Assembly: GCA_030737875.1 (NCBI GenBank) | Contig: CM060911.1 | Span: 98,786,599-98,850,598 of the forward strand | Source: Allium sativum | Taxonomy: Eukaryota > Streptophyta > Magnoliopsida > Asparagales > Amaryllidaceae | DNA: 64,000 nt | Reading direction: 5' to 3' | Part shown: positions 23,241 through 35,470 of the stretch, piece after piece | Position numbering within the stretch: position 1 is the stretch's first letter | Layout of the letters: each line of letters starts with the position of its first letter | Program-made: the position numbers and the translations under genes | The notes under the pieces: generated by a model | The model's database searches: none | What the model was told of the DNA's origin: nothing | What the model saw: only the letters and a program-made list of their open reading frames with translations

Positions 23241-23266
23241 CGGGGGGGGGGGGGGGGGGGGGAGTC
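23241..23266 (+). other. G-rich polypurine tract of element D
   Basis: A run of about 21 G followed by AGTC lies directly before the 3' LTR. Its position is that of the PPT; its purity is extreme. Confidence 0.65.
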
Positions 23267-24029
23267 TGTAACAACCCGGATTTTTGGTAGGAGGTTGTAA
23301 TAGCTCAGAAAATTCTAGTGCTTAAAAACAAATTAAATGTTTGTATTTGGGGTTTGGACATCGATTTGAACGTAGTATTTAATTATAAAAATTGAAATGC
23401 TTTTTTAACATTAGGGTAAACATTTTGCCATAGTTAACGTTTTTAACAAATACTAGTTTGAAACCCGTGCTTCGCACACGGGTCAATGTTGAAACCAGTG
23501 TGAACGTTTGTCAAAGATTTGCTGATAGGCAATATTCATGTCATTTAGTAATTTGAAATTATTTGTAGAATTCAACTTAAAGATACAGATTTTGTAATTT
23601 ACCTTGGTCTAGGGAAAAAAAATGTATTTGATCCTTGATTATGATCTTGAATTTAGTTTATTTTCAACTCTATTCTGAACCATTTTATAAGCATTTAAAT
23701 TTGTTTGGGTAGATTTTTACGGTATATATTAGTGTTAAGAGATTATAAATTTGAAATATATAAACTAATTTTGGGAGTTTCAATCTAATGTACTTAATTG
23801 GGAATTTCTAGACTTCTCCTTGCCACCATATTTTTAAATTATCATGTGTTGTCTCTTCCTGTATCTGGATTCTTCTGTTCGAGTTATAAAACAACGCGTA
23901 CCCCTCTCCAGATGGGACACGGGGAAAAAAAATCCCTCTTCCCATTTGTTATCCCTTCGGCTGAATACGTTCTACCAAAAAAAAAAATTCAATTCCTAAT
24001 CAAAATTTCGTCCTCCCCAAGCCGTTTTA

Positions 24030-24314
24030 ATGGCAGCCACCGCTTCGTTTTCCTCCTTGTTGATTCACCACTCACCGTTCTTCGTCGACGTCCGCCTCGT
24101 CATCGTTGCTCCTTTAATGTCCACCGTCGTATCCTCAAGATCCCATCTTCTCGTTCATCAGAGGCTTCGGGTTTGTTGAGTCTCGGATCTGAATTCCGGT
24201 AAGAAGGATTTAGATGAGCCTGTTCATAAAATTGGCAAATGCAATGTAGATGTGGAAATTGCGAGACCTAAAGGTGCAGAAAGTGAGAAGTTGGATGTTC
24301 AGCTAGAATCTTGA
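24030..24314 (+). pseudogene. Second copy of the captured host-gene fragment
   Basis: It matches 16454-16738 with a few substitutions and has the same internal TGA. It exists because the LTR was duplicated and is not independent evidence for a gene. Confidence 0.4.
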
Positions 24315-26185
24315 TCGGTTAGTGATGTTAATACTTTTTATTTATTTATTTTATTATGCTTCATTTTGTTATACTTACTGTTCATGCCTAAAGATTGCAT
24401 TTTGTGACATGTTTCATTAGTGAAGAAGTAATTTAACCAAACATTGGGGATTTTATGCTGAACAGTGACATGTTTAGATTAGTTTTGCTCTGAAAAGTAC
24501 CACTGCTCTTTCCTTAAAAAGGTTCTTCTAAGAAGAGCATATGGAGTCAGAAAGCAAATTTAATTTCTTTTGTTAGTACACGGAACATGTGTATTCAAGT
24601 AACCAACCAATGCATTCAAGTATCATTGCGCATACTGTGTGTTTCAGTTTTCATTCGCCGGCCTATGATTAAATTCTTCTTTATGAGGCCTCACCTAAAA
24701 TTTTTCCCTTTCTTCCTAATTTATTTTATTGGACTGATTACTTTGGTTGGTTGTTTCGATTATATTGTTCTTTTTTTTTTTTGGGCAGAAATGTTTTCTG
24801 GTATTGTGTTCTGTCATCAATATGTCTCATTTTATACTTAAAGTTTCTTTATATAATTCAAATATCTTGACTGCATTGATAATATTCCACATAAAAATGT
24901 TATTTTGTTGGACTACTTGCTTTCATGCTAATGGGAGTGGACTTTAGAATTTAACAATTTTGTTTTTTTTTATGTAGACAAGTAAGGGAAACTGAGTTGA
25001 CCAAGGTAATCAATCAAGTAAAACATAGCATTCATGCATGTAGACTGAAACACTCCACCTCCGTTAGGGTCACTCTCAAAGGGAATGCCCTAATTTTGGT
25101 GGAGGTTTATAAGTACAAGTCACAGATATACAAGACAGATATAAGAACACATATTTGTAAGCAGCGGAAGAACAACAAACTTTTATTTCATAAAAGTCAA
25201 ATACGTGTTACAACAACATCCTTTCCAAAAACATAACATAACACTTTCATAATCTGTCTTGAGTACATTATTTTAAGAAGCATAAATAAAACATAGATAA
25301 ACTGCAAAAGCCCCATAGTGGATTGTCCAAAGCCATAGTTCAAAACAGGAAAGTCCAAGCAATACATTTCTCTTCTTCAAGCTGGATGTTGAGGCTGATC
25401 AAGCTGCTGTGTTCCCTCCCTGAGGACCTGGGGGGGGGGGGGAACGGAAGAAAGAAGACGAAAGAAAAGTAGAGTCAGACATAAAGCCTGAGTAAGTCTA
25501 GTACTACTTTGTCTATGAATAAAGAACTGGGTATGATAAGTATAAACAAGAAGTGGGCAAGCACAATAAACTTGGTCAAGTTGTCTAGGGTCGAATATAC
25601 TATCGTACCCCATGTTAATCTCTGAACCCATATAAACTAGTTTCCAATTTGCACCCCATAATCAGGGTGATGTGATCCATTCTATGATGATCGGCTCCTA
25701 CTCGCATGGTTACATGTGTCTTACGGCCCCCGATGTCTGTAGTTACCTATGCTGGTCCCACCATGGGGTGTATCAAGTCCCATAGTGGCGGCCCGACACA
25801 ACCTTAGAGTGCACAGGTATGCTACTGGTGTCCAGTGCCTTATTTTTCTGCGCCGGAGTGTGTGCACGCTCGCACTCCGTTAGAACCTACACTGCTACAC
25901 CACCGCCGTCGCTTCGACCTCTTACAATCAGCCCAGTAATCGTGCCCCACCCTGCCTAGTTTCAGGGTATCCTGATACACCTTTTAGGGTTACTGCTGAA
26001 AAGGGTCCCCCGTTACTAGGTTTTCTATCTCTAGCCAACATGCTAAGTTGGTTAAGTGTTTCCTAACCTAACCCCACCAGTCCGTTTAGTTTAGCATGTT
26101 CCATTTTGATTAAGTCTTTAGTTCACTAAATCCTAACAATCCTGACTCAGCCTTAATTGTCTTATTAAGGCCCTGACCTCTCACA

Positions 26186-26256
26186 TTAGACATGTATTGT
26201 TGTGGCTGCCTGTTGCCGGTTGGTTCCGGGCAGTCTTACGCCACAACTCAGTCTAA
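26186..26256 (-). other. Compound stem-loop of family C, C3 copy 1
   Basis: Outer TTAGA (26186-26190)/TCTAA (26252-26256); inner GTTGTGGC (26199-26206)/GCCACAAC (26240-26247); tip TGCC/GGCA around GGTTCCG. Confidence 0.75.
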
Positions 26257-26295
26257 CCTCGGGTCCTTGCTGGGCTCCATGTTTAACCTCCCACA

Positions 26296-26367
26296 TTGGA
26301 TAGGTATTGTTGTGACTACTGGACAGCCGGGCGGTTCCGGGCAGGTTTACATCACAACTCAATCCAA
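26296..26367 (-). other. Compound stem-loop of family C, C3 copy 2
   Basis: Outer TTGGA (26296-26300)/TCCAA (26363-26367); inner GTTGTGA (26309-26315)/TCACAAC (26352-26358). One more C-A position (26316/26351) becomes G-U on the minus strand. Compared with copy 1 the outer stem has changed on both arms. Confidence 0.75.
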
Positions 26368-27842
26368 CCTCGGGTTAAACACATCGTATGTTCTACATTT
26401 ACATATCTTGTCATTCTTCTTTATTTCTTATATGTAAATATTTGCGGCCCATTATTAAGCTAATGGCGTAAAGGTTACACCAATCACGGGCCCAACCCAT
26501 ACTTGAATTTGGGCCCTTCTATTTTATATTTTCATTCATTAATTAATTTTAACCCAACGTTATTTTCCCCCGTTTTACACGTCCGTTCATATATATTGGG
26601 CTTAGCCTTTTAAAGCCCAATTTAGCCATGCGAAAGGGGAGGCTTATGGCGTATACACAAAGAGGGGAAGGTGAGCGCATGAACTTGCAATACGACATTG
26701 GAAATACAAAATAGAAATTGGTGTACTTGCATAGTGGTAACATAGATGACATGAATCAAAGCATGTGAACTTGCATAGGTTTAACTACAACATGAACCTA
26801 TATTCTTATTTAGGCATAATGTCAAACATAAGCATGTCATAAATATTTCCAGCATAAGCATAGCATAATGTCAAACATAAGCATGGCATGAACACTTTTA
26901 GCATAAACACGGCATAATGTCAAACATAAGCATGGCATAAGTAAAGTTAAATTTGTTCATGGCATAAACATAAACAAGTCATGTTTATAAGGTTTCTACA
27001 TGTTTACAAAGGGGATACTTTGTTACTAACACAAAAGCATAGTTCAACTTAATCATGGTTTAAGTCTAATCACATAACGATGGTATAAACATACTTATGC
27101 ATAAATATTCCTAAACATGGTGTTTGCTTTAAACTTGCAAAAAGGGGATTTTTGAGTCTAACCTAGCCATGTCTCACATATGTCATCATATAATTCTTTT
27201 TAAACAAGATAGACTTAATCGTAGATTTCAATTATGCCAAATATCATTCATAGCCTAGCCATATTCATAAGTTTTGCAAAAGCATGGCTTAATACATGGA
27301 TTATGGTGTCAAAAATTCCAACATAGTTTCACATGAACTATAACAACCAAACTTGTTTCAATTACTTGCAAATTGATTTATGCACAAAAATATACATCAT
27401 AATGACATAACAACAAAGCCCCAAACTTGCATGGATTTCAATCAACTACATACATGTAGCCTCAACATAGATTATATAATTTGCGCAATATTCCAAACGT
27501 ATACTTGCATAGAACTACCGCATGTAGTTCTTTATAATTGAACAACATAATTTTGCACAAATATGAACTACTTTATTATCCCAATTCAAGCATACAAATC
27601 AATACAGTTGTTTATTCATACCAAAGTAATACTCTACTTACAATGGTTGCGGCGAATTCTCAAATTAAGAGATGTGATTTCTTTGTTGAATTGATTGGCT
27701 TTAGGTTGCTTGAATTGCTTTAGGCTTTAGAACTTTCTTCCTAATCCTCTCTCTAGTTGGCGGCTACTGTTAGTCGTTCCTCAGCAACATGGCGGCTATG
27801 TTCTCAATTTGAATGAATAGATTAGGGTTTAGTCTAGGGTTG

Positions 27843-27850
27843 TTTATATA
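27843..27850 (-). promoter_or_regulatory. TATA box of C3 LTR
   Basis: The minus strand reads TATATAAA about 520 bases into the LTR. The same position in C2 has TATATAAA (36757-36764), and C1 has TATTTAAA (61203-61210). This puts the stem-loops in the transcribed part. Confidence 0.5.
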
Positions 27851-28027
27851 GAGGTTAGGAATTGATTAGGACCATTGATGTTGCTAGGTTAGATCGTAGC
27901 CATTCATTAGGAAGAGAGACCAATAAAAACCCGCCACCTAGCCCTAATGACAAAGCAGACCACAGAAATTCGACCACACACCGACCTGGCCAGCCAGGTT
28001 GACTGGGCTCGACCAGGTCGATACCCC

Positions 28028-28059
28028 TGTCGACAGGGCTGTCGACAGCCCTGTCGACA
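28028..28059. promoter_or_regulatory. 32-bp perfect palindrome with GTCGAC sites in the C3 U3
   Basis: Three GTCGAC hexamers (28029, 28041, 28053) are spaced 12 bases apart in a perfect inverted repeat; further GTCGAC sites lie at 28072 and 28084. It lies upstream (sense orientation) of the TATA box. C1 has a related GTCGAC-rich stretch at about 61310-61400. Confidence 0.6.
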
Positions 28060-30653
28060 TGGGTAGCCCAGGTCGACAGCCCAGTCGACCTGGGTGGCCC
28101 AGGCGGGTGTTCTTCCACCCTGGCCCAATGGGCCCCACTTCGGAATATTTAATTATTTAATTCTGCTTGAATTTTAAATTTAATTCAAAAACTTCCGAAG
28201 GCCATATCTTCTTCATACGGACTCCGTTTTTCGAAAACTCGGACTCTATTTCGCGTATTTTTCCGAGACGAACGCAATGGCGTATCCGGTTTCCCTTAGT
28301 TCTTTGATTTGAATTTGATTATACTTTAATTCCTGAATTTCACAGTTATAGAATTCTCGGGGTGTTACATAGACTGACTAACTCGTATTAACTAGCTAAT
28401 CATTTTTTTTACCTGATTGGTGCTAGCAAGTTGTTTTGGATAGCAAATTCTTTAATTTTAGAGTGCCACATAAACATCATATCTTCATGCATGATGCATG
28501 CAGGGTAATGTGCAACAGGTAAAAGGAAAGACCTGCAATTTACAATATACCATAGACAGTTAACCATTTAGTGGTTGTCAATGCTGTTAATAAAATTGTT
28601 TTTTTTCCATTTGCATTTCCCTTGTATAAATGGTTCATTGCAAAATTGTTGGTTTTAAATCAGCACAAACCCTTTTTTTATTCACGGTAACCATGAAACC
28701 ACCATTTGGTGTGAGCTGAGGCTTAGGGGTATATGCAAGAGAGCACTCCACGTATAAGTTGCAATTTCTTTACTAATATCTTTTTGTTGATCAACTCATG
28801 GTCCATATTTTATAAAACATTACAATCTTTGATTGTTACTTAACATGGCAAGCTTTTATTAATAAAACAGCCTTAACACAGAAAATTAAGTGTATTAACT
28901 AAGAGAGTGATTAAACGCTTTTATCATCAAAGGAGAGCTATGCAATATTTTAAAATGCAACGTTGTACTGCTATTTGTATGTACTGTCTTTATTTAATTA
29001 TCTGCATTTAATATTTTTTTATGTAGAAGTTACAAATCTTTTATTTTGAGAGGTCGCATTAATTGCAAGCTGTAAGGACAGTTCATATTATGTTAAGTTT
29101 AGAAATTTGGGATAACGAACAAATATATTATCAGTATAAAGGTGCATCAATTGGTAATTATATTTTTCTTTTATTTGGATTGCTATGGAGGTACTGTAAA
29201 TGTGTGATTTAACACGCTAGTGAATACTGTTTGATTTAGTACTGTGGTCAGATTTGGTAATTGTCTAAATATGTGAACCTGAATGATAATTTATATGGTT
29301 TGCATTTATTTTGAGCATCTTTCCTATTTTTACTATGATTATAATTTTCAATATCGCTTTCCATTACGGTTACATAAGCTTTCTTAGTTTGTCCATAAAG
29401 CTGTTAATTTTCAGTGTATAATTGGTACATATCGATGTTTGATATGTAACTGCTGAACTTAATTGGATTCGAAGGAGTTAACGCAGTTTGATTGATTTGC
29501 TCATGAACCAAAGTTTTCATTCACCGGAATTATTAAGTTAGCTGCTTGAATAATCCCCTTCAAAATTTCATTCAGTAGAATCAGTATAGTTTGTACAATA
29601 TTCCTGTAGTGAGACTATATATTGAAATAAAGAAACTTGTATTGAAATTGTTACAATATTACATGAAGAAGAGATTAAATTGTTTGCTGTAAAAGATATA
29701 GGGAATAAGGCACAGTCCCAACTACATGACTTAACGTTTCATTATATCCAATAATTTAAATATATCAACTGTCAATTATCCTAGCATCATAGTGGTTTCA
29801 ATAATCCATCCGTATTGAACTTTCATTGGTTTATATTGGTAAATATATATAAAATAATCTAATAAATCACTTGGATTTCTTGCCAAAAATGAGCAATACA
29901 TAGATATTAATTAAAATTTTATCTAAATCTCCTTTTCAGGTAGCCAAAAATCAAATTCATCTTTTGTTCCTTCAATTTGATACATTTTCCTTGATGTAGT
30001 AAATATATTATCATGGTTGTAGAGAAAATTTAAATGACTTATCTGTTGTTAAAATAACAATACAAGTATATATAATATCGATAAACAAGCATATATGCTA
30101 AGCATTTATTGCTTTGACCCGTGACTTTATTTCAGTTCTGCTCAGTTAATAGTAAATATGAAAGCTATAAACATATGTTGACCTTGACCTATATTGTGAA
30201 CTACATATGCTGATTGTAACCAATATTAGAGAATGGAGGTTTCAATTTATATTTTGTTTATGATACTAAATTTTGGATTAGTATTTGTATTCATATTAAG
30301 GTATTTATTGTTTGGAATTAAAACAAAACTTGACCCTCGAATGTACATTTAGTTGTGTTTTTTTGGTTTCCTGGTCATAGTGACCAGTAGTGAGCGACAT
30401 TGTGTGAAGCTAAGGGCTGGTGTCCATGATTGACTAGTTGGTGAAGTATTTTGTATGTTTTTTTTTGCGTACTTGCTTGCGTGTGTGGCATGTGTATGGG
30501 TTTCATGTATGATCTTTCATTCTTTGATTAGTCTCTGCTTTCCTGTGTTTATATGTGGTACTTGGCATTCAAAAAGTTGTATATGCATGTGAAAAAGTTG
30601 AGTAAAAATTAAGGCATGCAAGATAATAATCTCGTACCCAAGATTATATAAAA

Positions 30654-33600
30654 CGAGTGGAAACCCGTGCGTTGCACGGATGCATAAGATGTTGGGTGTC
30701 ATAGTTTGTTGAGATGATACAATTGTGTGTGTCGTGGATTGTAATAAGCATATACTTAGAGTGAAAGTAATCATATACGGGGTGTTGTAGTTTGCACGGG
30801 AGCATAGAGTACGGGGTGTTGTAGTTTGCATTGTGTTTGTATAGATGCATGCGTGTAGTTAATTGTAGAAGTACTAAGGGAGAAAAAAGAGGAGAATAGT
30901 AGGGGTTGAACAGATGACTTGGCATAAGTTGTAGATTTAAAAGGACAAAAAATGTTTTGATGTAATAATGGACTGGGTTATAGTAGAGAAAGTGATCACA
31001 TGGCAATCAAACATTGTAGCAATATAGCAGATGTATTCACATGTTTACAAATGTAACTCTTATAATCATATAAGGTGGCTAATCATATGCAGTAGGAACA
31101 ACATTTTTTTTCCGATCACGATTTAATTAGCTGGAATGGTATATGTTTGATGTCAATATCTAAAGTGGTCATATTCATAAACTGAAGTATAAATAAGTGA
31201 ATGGATTAACAGAACTATAATCGTATTTGTTTATACGTTATCAGTTTTGTCGATCATTTTATTATGGGATTTAAAAAATAGGCGACATGTAATCTATGCT
31301 TTGCTTCGCACCTCATGTCATTGTTTTGCTTGTTTTAACATGAATTTGATATATTTTGATTTTGTCTACTAATTTTTTACAATTAATGTTTGGTTATCTT
31401 TATGGCACATCATAGCTCAATTTTATTATCTTACAGTTTGGTTGCTTTTTACATGCTTTTTACATGCATTTGAAGAAAATGGGTGCTAATTTATTGGACA
31501 TGCATATGAATTACTTCTAACTGACCTCATCTCTGTCTAAAATTAGTACCATACGTGTTAAATATTATGACTATATTTTAGTATATATTGAAGGACTAAT
31601 TAAAGCAATAGACTATGAAGATGTAAATATACAAAACCATGTCATTTATATGGTAATTCTATGATATAGCCTTATTAAAATTGGGTATTACTAACATTTA
31701 CTGGTAGGACTAATTAAAGTAATGTAAATAAATGCATTTATTTTTATATGGTAATGGAATATAAACTATTAATACTCTAATTTTATATGGTATATTTTGA
31801 AAGACTATTTAAAGTAATGTCCATAAATGCAATTATTTGTAAAACTAAAGTTATAGTTGATTTCCGTAATTGCAACAGGTCTAAAGGCTACAAACATGCA
31901 ATGCCAATATTACTAACATTTACTGCTAAATTATATCACCCATTGCTATATTAAATTTTAGATGCTTTTTACATGCATTTGAAGAAAATGGGTGCTAATT
32001 TGCTTTCTGTGCATATGAATTACTTCTAACTGACCTCATCTCTGTCTAAAATTAGTACCATACATGTTAAATATTATGACTATATTTTAGTATATATTGA
32101 AGGACTAATTAAATCAATGTCCTTAACTGCATTTATATGTAAAATGAAATTGTATTTGATTTCCGTATTTGCAACAGGTATAAAGGCTGCAAACACGCAA
32201 TAGCCTATGAAGATGTAAATATACAAAACCATGTCATTTATATGGTAATTCTATGATATAGAATTTTTAAAATTGGGTATTACTAACATTTACTGGTTGG
32301 ACTAATTAAAGTAATGTAAATAAATGCATTTATTTTTATATGGTAATGGAATATAAACAATTTCACTCTAATTTTATATGGTATATATATTTTGAAGGAC
32401 TAATTAAAGTAATGTCCATAAATGCAATTATTTGTAAAACTAAAGTTATAATTGATTTCCGTAATTGCAACAGGTCTAAAGGCTACAAACATGCAATGCC
32501 AATATTACTAACATTTACTGCTAAATTATATCACCCACTACTATATTAAATTTTAGATTGTGAATATTGACAGTGATTGGCTGTTATATAGAACAACGGT
32601 GCATTTGCAGAATTTTATGTTTTCATTTTAGCTATTTATTGCATGCCAGAGATGGTAGGAATGTATAACAGGAAACAAAATTTAATTCATACAGCACATT
32701 GTGAATGAGTTCTAAAACGGTGCAGAAAAACAGTAAAAAATGAAATTTGGAAGGGAACACATGGTTCACATTTTGTATGCATGTATGCACATCCATTTCA
32801 GCTTTATCATTTCGTGATCCAGTATATACATGACTGACATTCAGTAAATATGAGTATGTATCATAAACGGAGTACAAAAGGTATAAAGCATCATCAAAAT
32901 ATTGAGCTAACCACATTCTCGACGAAATTTGCACAGAAAGCAAATGTAGAGAGGAAACACATGAATATGACAGAATTTGATACATGAAATGTATATTAGA
33001 ACTTGTTATCAACACTTAAACATATTTTTAAGTACACGTAAAAAAGTGTAATTATCGATCACTACGTCCTTACTCCAATGTGCTGAGTGTAAGTTAAGCT
33101 GCAAATAGGAGTAAATAAGCAGTTGGTTAAAACGAATATAGTACTTATTTTAGTATTTAAAATATAAGATAAGCAGTAGATTGTATTACCGTAATTCTTT
33201 TTAATGGCCATTCAGTAGTTTGCCGTTTATACATCGCATCCTCTTCATAGGCCAGTATTGCATTATCCCAAATTTATAATGCGAAATGAACAATGTAACA
33301 TGAATTGATAATTAAATTAAAGAGTATATGAACACATTTCTCGTATTGGATCATACTTCACTTCCTAGACTTGTTCTCTGTCTTGGCCATGTGCTTCTCC
33401 GAATTTGCATAGGCTAGTTTGGGTAAACTTGTTTACCCTTCAAGACATGGGTAGTTGTTATGTACTGATAATCTGAAATTAAAATATGTAAGCATAATCC
33501 ACAAAAGATAAACACTTACATGAGTATTAAACACAATGACATTAACCCCATATTCACGTAGCAAACATACAATTTTCGAAACAATATAATCTCCATCCGC

Positions 33601-35196
33601 CCAAATATTTCCGTGAATGATGAGATTATTAAATATTGTTGCTGCTTGTTGTCGCGCATCGAGTACAGAGCAGATAACCATGTTCGGGCAGAAAAGGTAA
33701 TGTACCAATGAGAAGATAAATGGTTGGGGTTAAGCAGAAAAATGTTGAGTGGTGTGAGCAGAATGCGTGAATTGGGTGGAGATGAGATTAAAAGAGAAGA
33801 GAAGGTCAAGTTGGGAGAAAAGGTGACAGAGGAGGTTATGTAGAATTATAGAGAACGGGTTTGTTGATGGCCCAATTATAGTAAAAAAAAAAACTGACTG
33901 GTGGAACAAATTGTTGTCAATTTATGTTAATGTTAATGCATTAGTTTATTGCATATGTCATATAAGTTAATGTTCCACTTATTTTTTCTTTAGAAAAATA
34001 CCATTAATTGCTTACACAAATAAGGAATTACAAAAAATATCAAATTTAACAGATTCACCATAAAATATGCCAATTTCGAAATGTGGTGTGAATATGGAAT
34101 GAAAGTATATTTTGATAACAAAGTAAAATATTGTTTTTAGGATTTCCAAATATAGGACATGTGCAGAATAGGGGTATGACGAATATTAAATTTGAAGAAA
34201 GAACAAAACTGGTATACGAATATTAAATGAAATATTAAAGGCAGTCTTGGAAATAAATTTATGATATACGATTTATTAATGACGTGTATGAATGAAAACT
34301 TAACTATTAAGGAGATATTGTATGAAGTCTATATGGAATGCATACTGTAGTAGTAACAGTAATAGGAAAAAAACGTAATTTACCAAGAAATAAGAAATTG
34401 TGCTTAATTCATTGGTAGATGGGAACATTTAATGGAGATGGAAACGTATATGGTAAATGGGAACATTTAATGCAGATGAAAGCATGTGTGTTAAAGTAAC
34501 ATAATCGTAGCAGGTGAAATTTGATGTATATATGATATAGTAACAGCCAAGGTCCATATGGTACAATTAATTAGATGTATGAATAAGCATAATCGTGGTT
34601 GGTCCAGCATGGATGCATAAAATATTAATGTAGGAAGGATTAAAATATTCATTTCCACGATTAACACATGAATATTAACGTAGGAAGGATTAAAGAAAAA
34701 AGTTGCATCATGGATGCATAAAATATGAAAATGTAGGAAGAAGCTAACACAGTTCAAAAGTATGAAATTATGGAGGCATTACGGATTTTGATCAAAAATA
34801 ATACATGAAGAGAAAGCATTAAAAAGTGAATAAAATTGGTAAGTGGAAGACGTGGACCATAGAATACAATTTGGCTGCTGGTATGATAATATTTCACGTC
34901 TGCAAGTATGATAAATAATAATTTATTTAGGAAGGACGCTGTTAAAATGGCAATAGATTTTTATATTTACACAGTATAAGATAATGGTAATATGTCAATA
35001 ATAGGAATGATCGGAAATGATAGGATGTGTTTAAATCAACCTATTCAATGCTAATGCAAGAATAATGCCATGTTTATGACATGTTTATGGGATGTGTTTA
35101 AATTAGGACGTTTGTTTTTGCGGGATTAAATCTGAACCGCTCTTTGTCTCCTTGTTTGTCTAAGGGTTTGTCCAAGGGGGGATTTTATTATATAGA
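30654..35196 (-). mobile_element. Non-autonomous Helitron, 4.5 kb
   Basis: On the minus strand the element begins TCTATATAATAAAATCC (35196) and ends with a hairpin CCGTGC/GCACGG (30665-30670, 30674-30679) followed 11 bases later by CTCG (30654). Its flanks are A on the 5' side and T on the 3' side, with no target duplication. The 5' LTR of D at 19741-19760 gives the empty site, identical but for one base. No Rep/helicase frame is visible in either strand. A duplicated block lies at about 31441-31965 and 31966-32545 (shared 'TACATGCATTTGAAGAAAAT' and 'TTGCAACAGGTCTAAAGGC'). The rest is AT-rich with only short frames of unknown nature. The usual 3' end is CTRR; CTCG is atypical. Confidence 0.85.
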
Positions 35197-35470
35197 TGTT
35201 GTATTTAGAAATTATATGATTGTTAATGTATACCGTGAAATCTTAATCTTAATAATAATAAAAATTCATGTACATATTCTTTCGCTGCATAGTAAAAAGT
35301 TGTAAAACTCTAATAATGATATGAAATTTTATTCCCTTGCAATTATTGTCCTCTGTGATTCTGTGTTTTATAATGTTTAAACCCAGTAAGCCCATAACAA
35401 TCCGTCATTTTTAGCGCTTCAAGTTGGTTTAACCACCGATTTGGGGCGGTCAAAATGGCGGGTTGTTACT

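Larger units (their letters stand above)
20028..23266 (+). other. Internal region of element D, no coding capacity
   Basis: 3,239 bases between the PBS and the 3' LTR. 20042-20870 is AT-rich and featureless apart from short frames without known motifs. 20870-21240 is an island of higher GC with a strong hairpin. 21290-23040 is an array of degenerate palindromic repeats. 23041-23240 is unique sequence leading into the G tract. No gag, protease or RT motif appears in any frame. Confidence 0.8.
25046..28369 (-). mobile_element. C3: solo LTR of family C, TSD TAGAC
   Basis: The 3,324-base insert runs from TGAAACACTCC (usual start TGTAAC, one change) to GGGTGTTACA. It is flanked by TAGAC at 25041-25045 and 28370-28374, and the other D LTR shows the empty site near 17457-17470. 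Content and order match the C1 LTR: the 5' border block, a poly-G run (about 25430-25442), the compound stem-loops, and an AT-rich stretch of CATAA-rich simple sequence (26800-27500). The TATA box and U3 are at the right end. No internal region is present, so it is a product of LTR-LTR recombination. It holds no coding frames. Confidence 0.9.
15685..35470 (+). mobile_element. Element D: non-coding LTR retrotransposon (LARD-like) carrying nested insertions
   Basis: Two collinear LTRs (15685-20027; 23267-35470 once the insertions C3 and Helitron are removed) flank 3.2 kb of internal DNA. A primer site for initiator tRNA-Met, a G-rich tract and a 5-base target duplication ATTAT define a bona fide plus-strand insertion into C2. 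The internal region has no gag or pol frame, so the element must use foreign proteins; large non-coding elements with PBS and PPT are called LARDs. The LTR ends are TG...CT in both copies rather than TG...CA. Confidence 0.88.
23267..35470 (+). repeat. 3' LTR of element D, split by two insertions
   Basis: D LTR sequence is found at 23267-25045, 28370-30653 and 35197-35470. Subtracting C3 (3,324 plus a 5-base duplication) and the Helitron (4,543) leaves about the length of the 5' LTR. It ends TGTTACT at 35470, followed by the duplication ATTAT. Confidence 0.9.

Noticed and set aside
33433..33809. Overlapping 91- and 97-residue frames inside the Helitron
   Set aside because: Local sequence looks somewhat coding-like, but no Rep, helicase or RPA motif is visible and the two frames compete; kept as unknown sequence.
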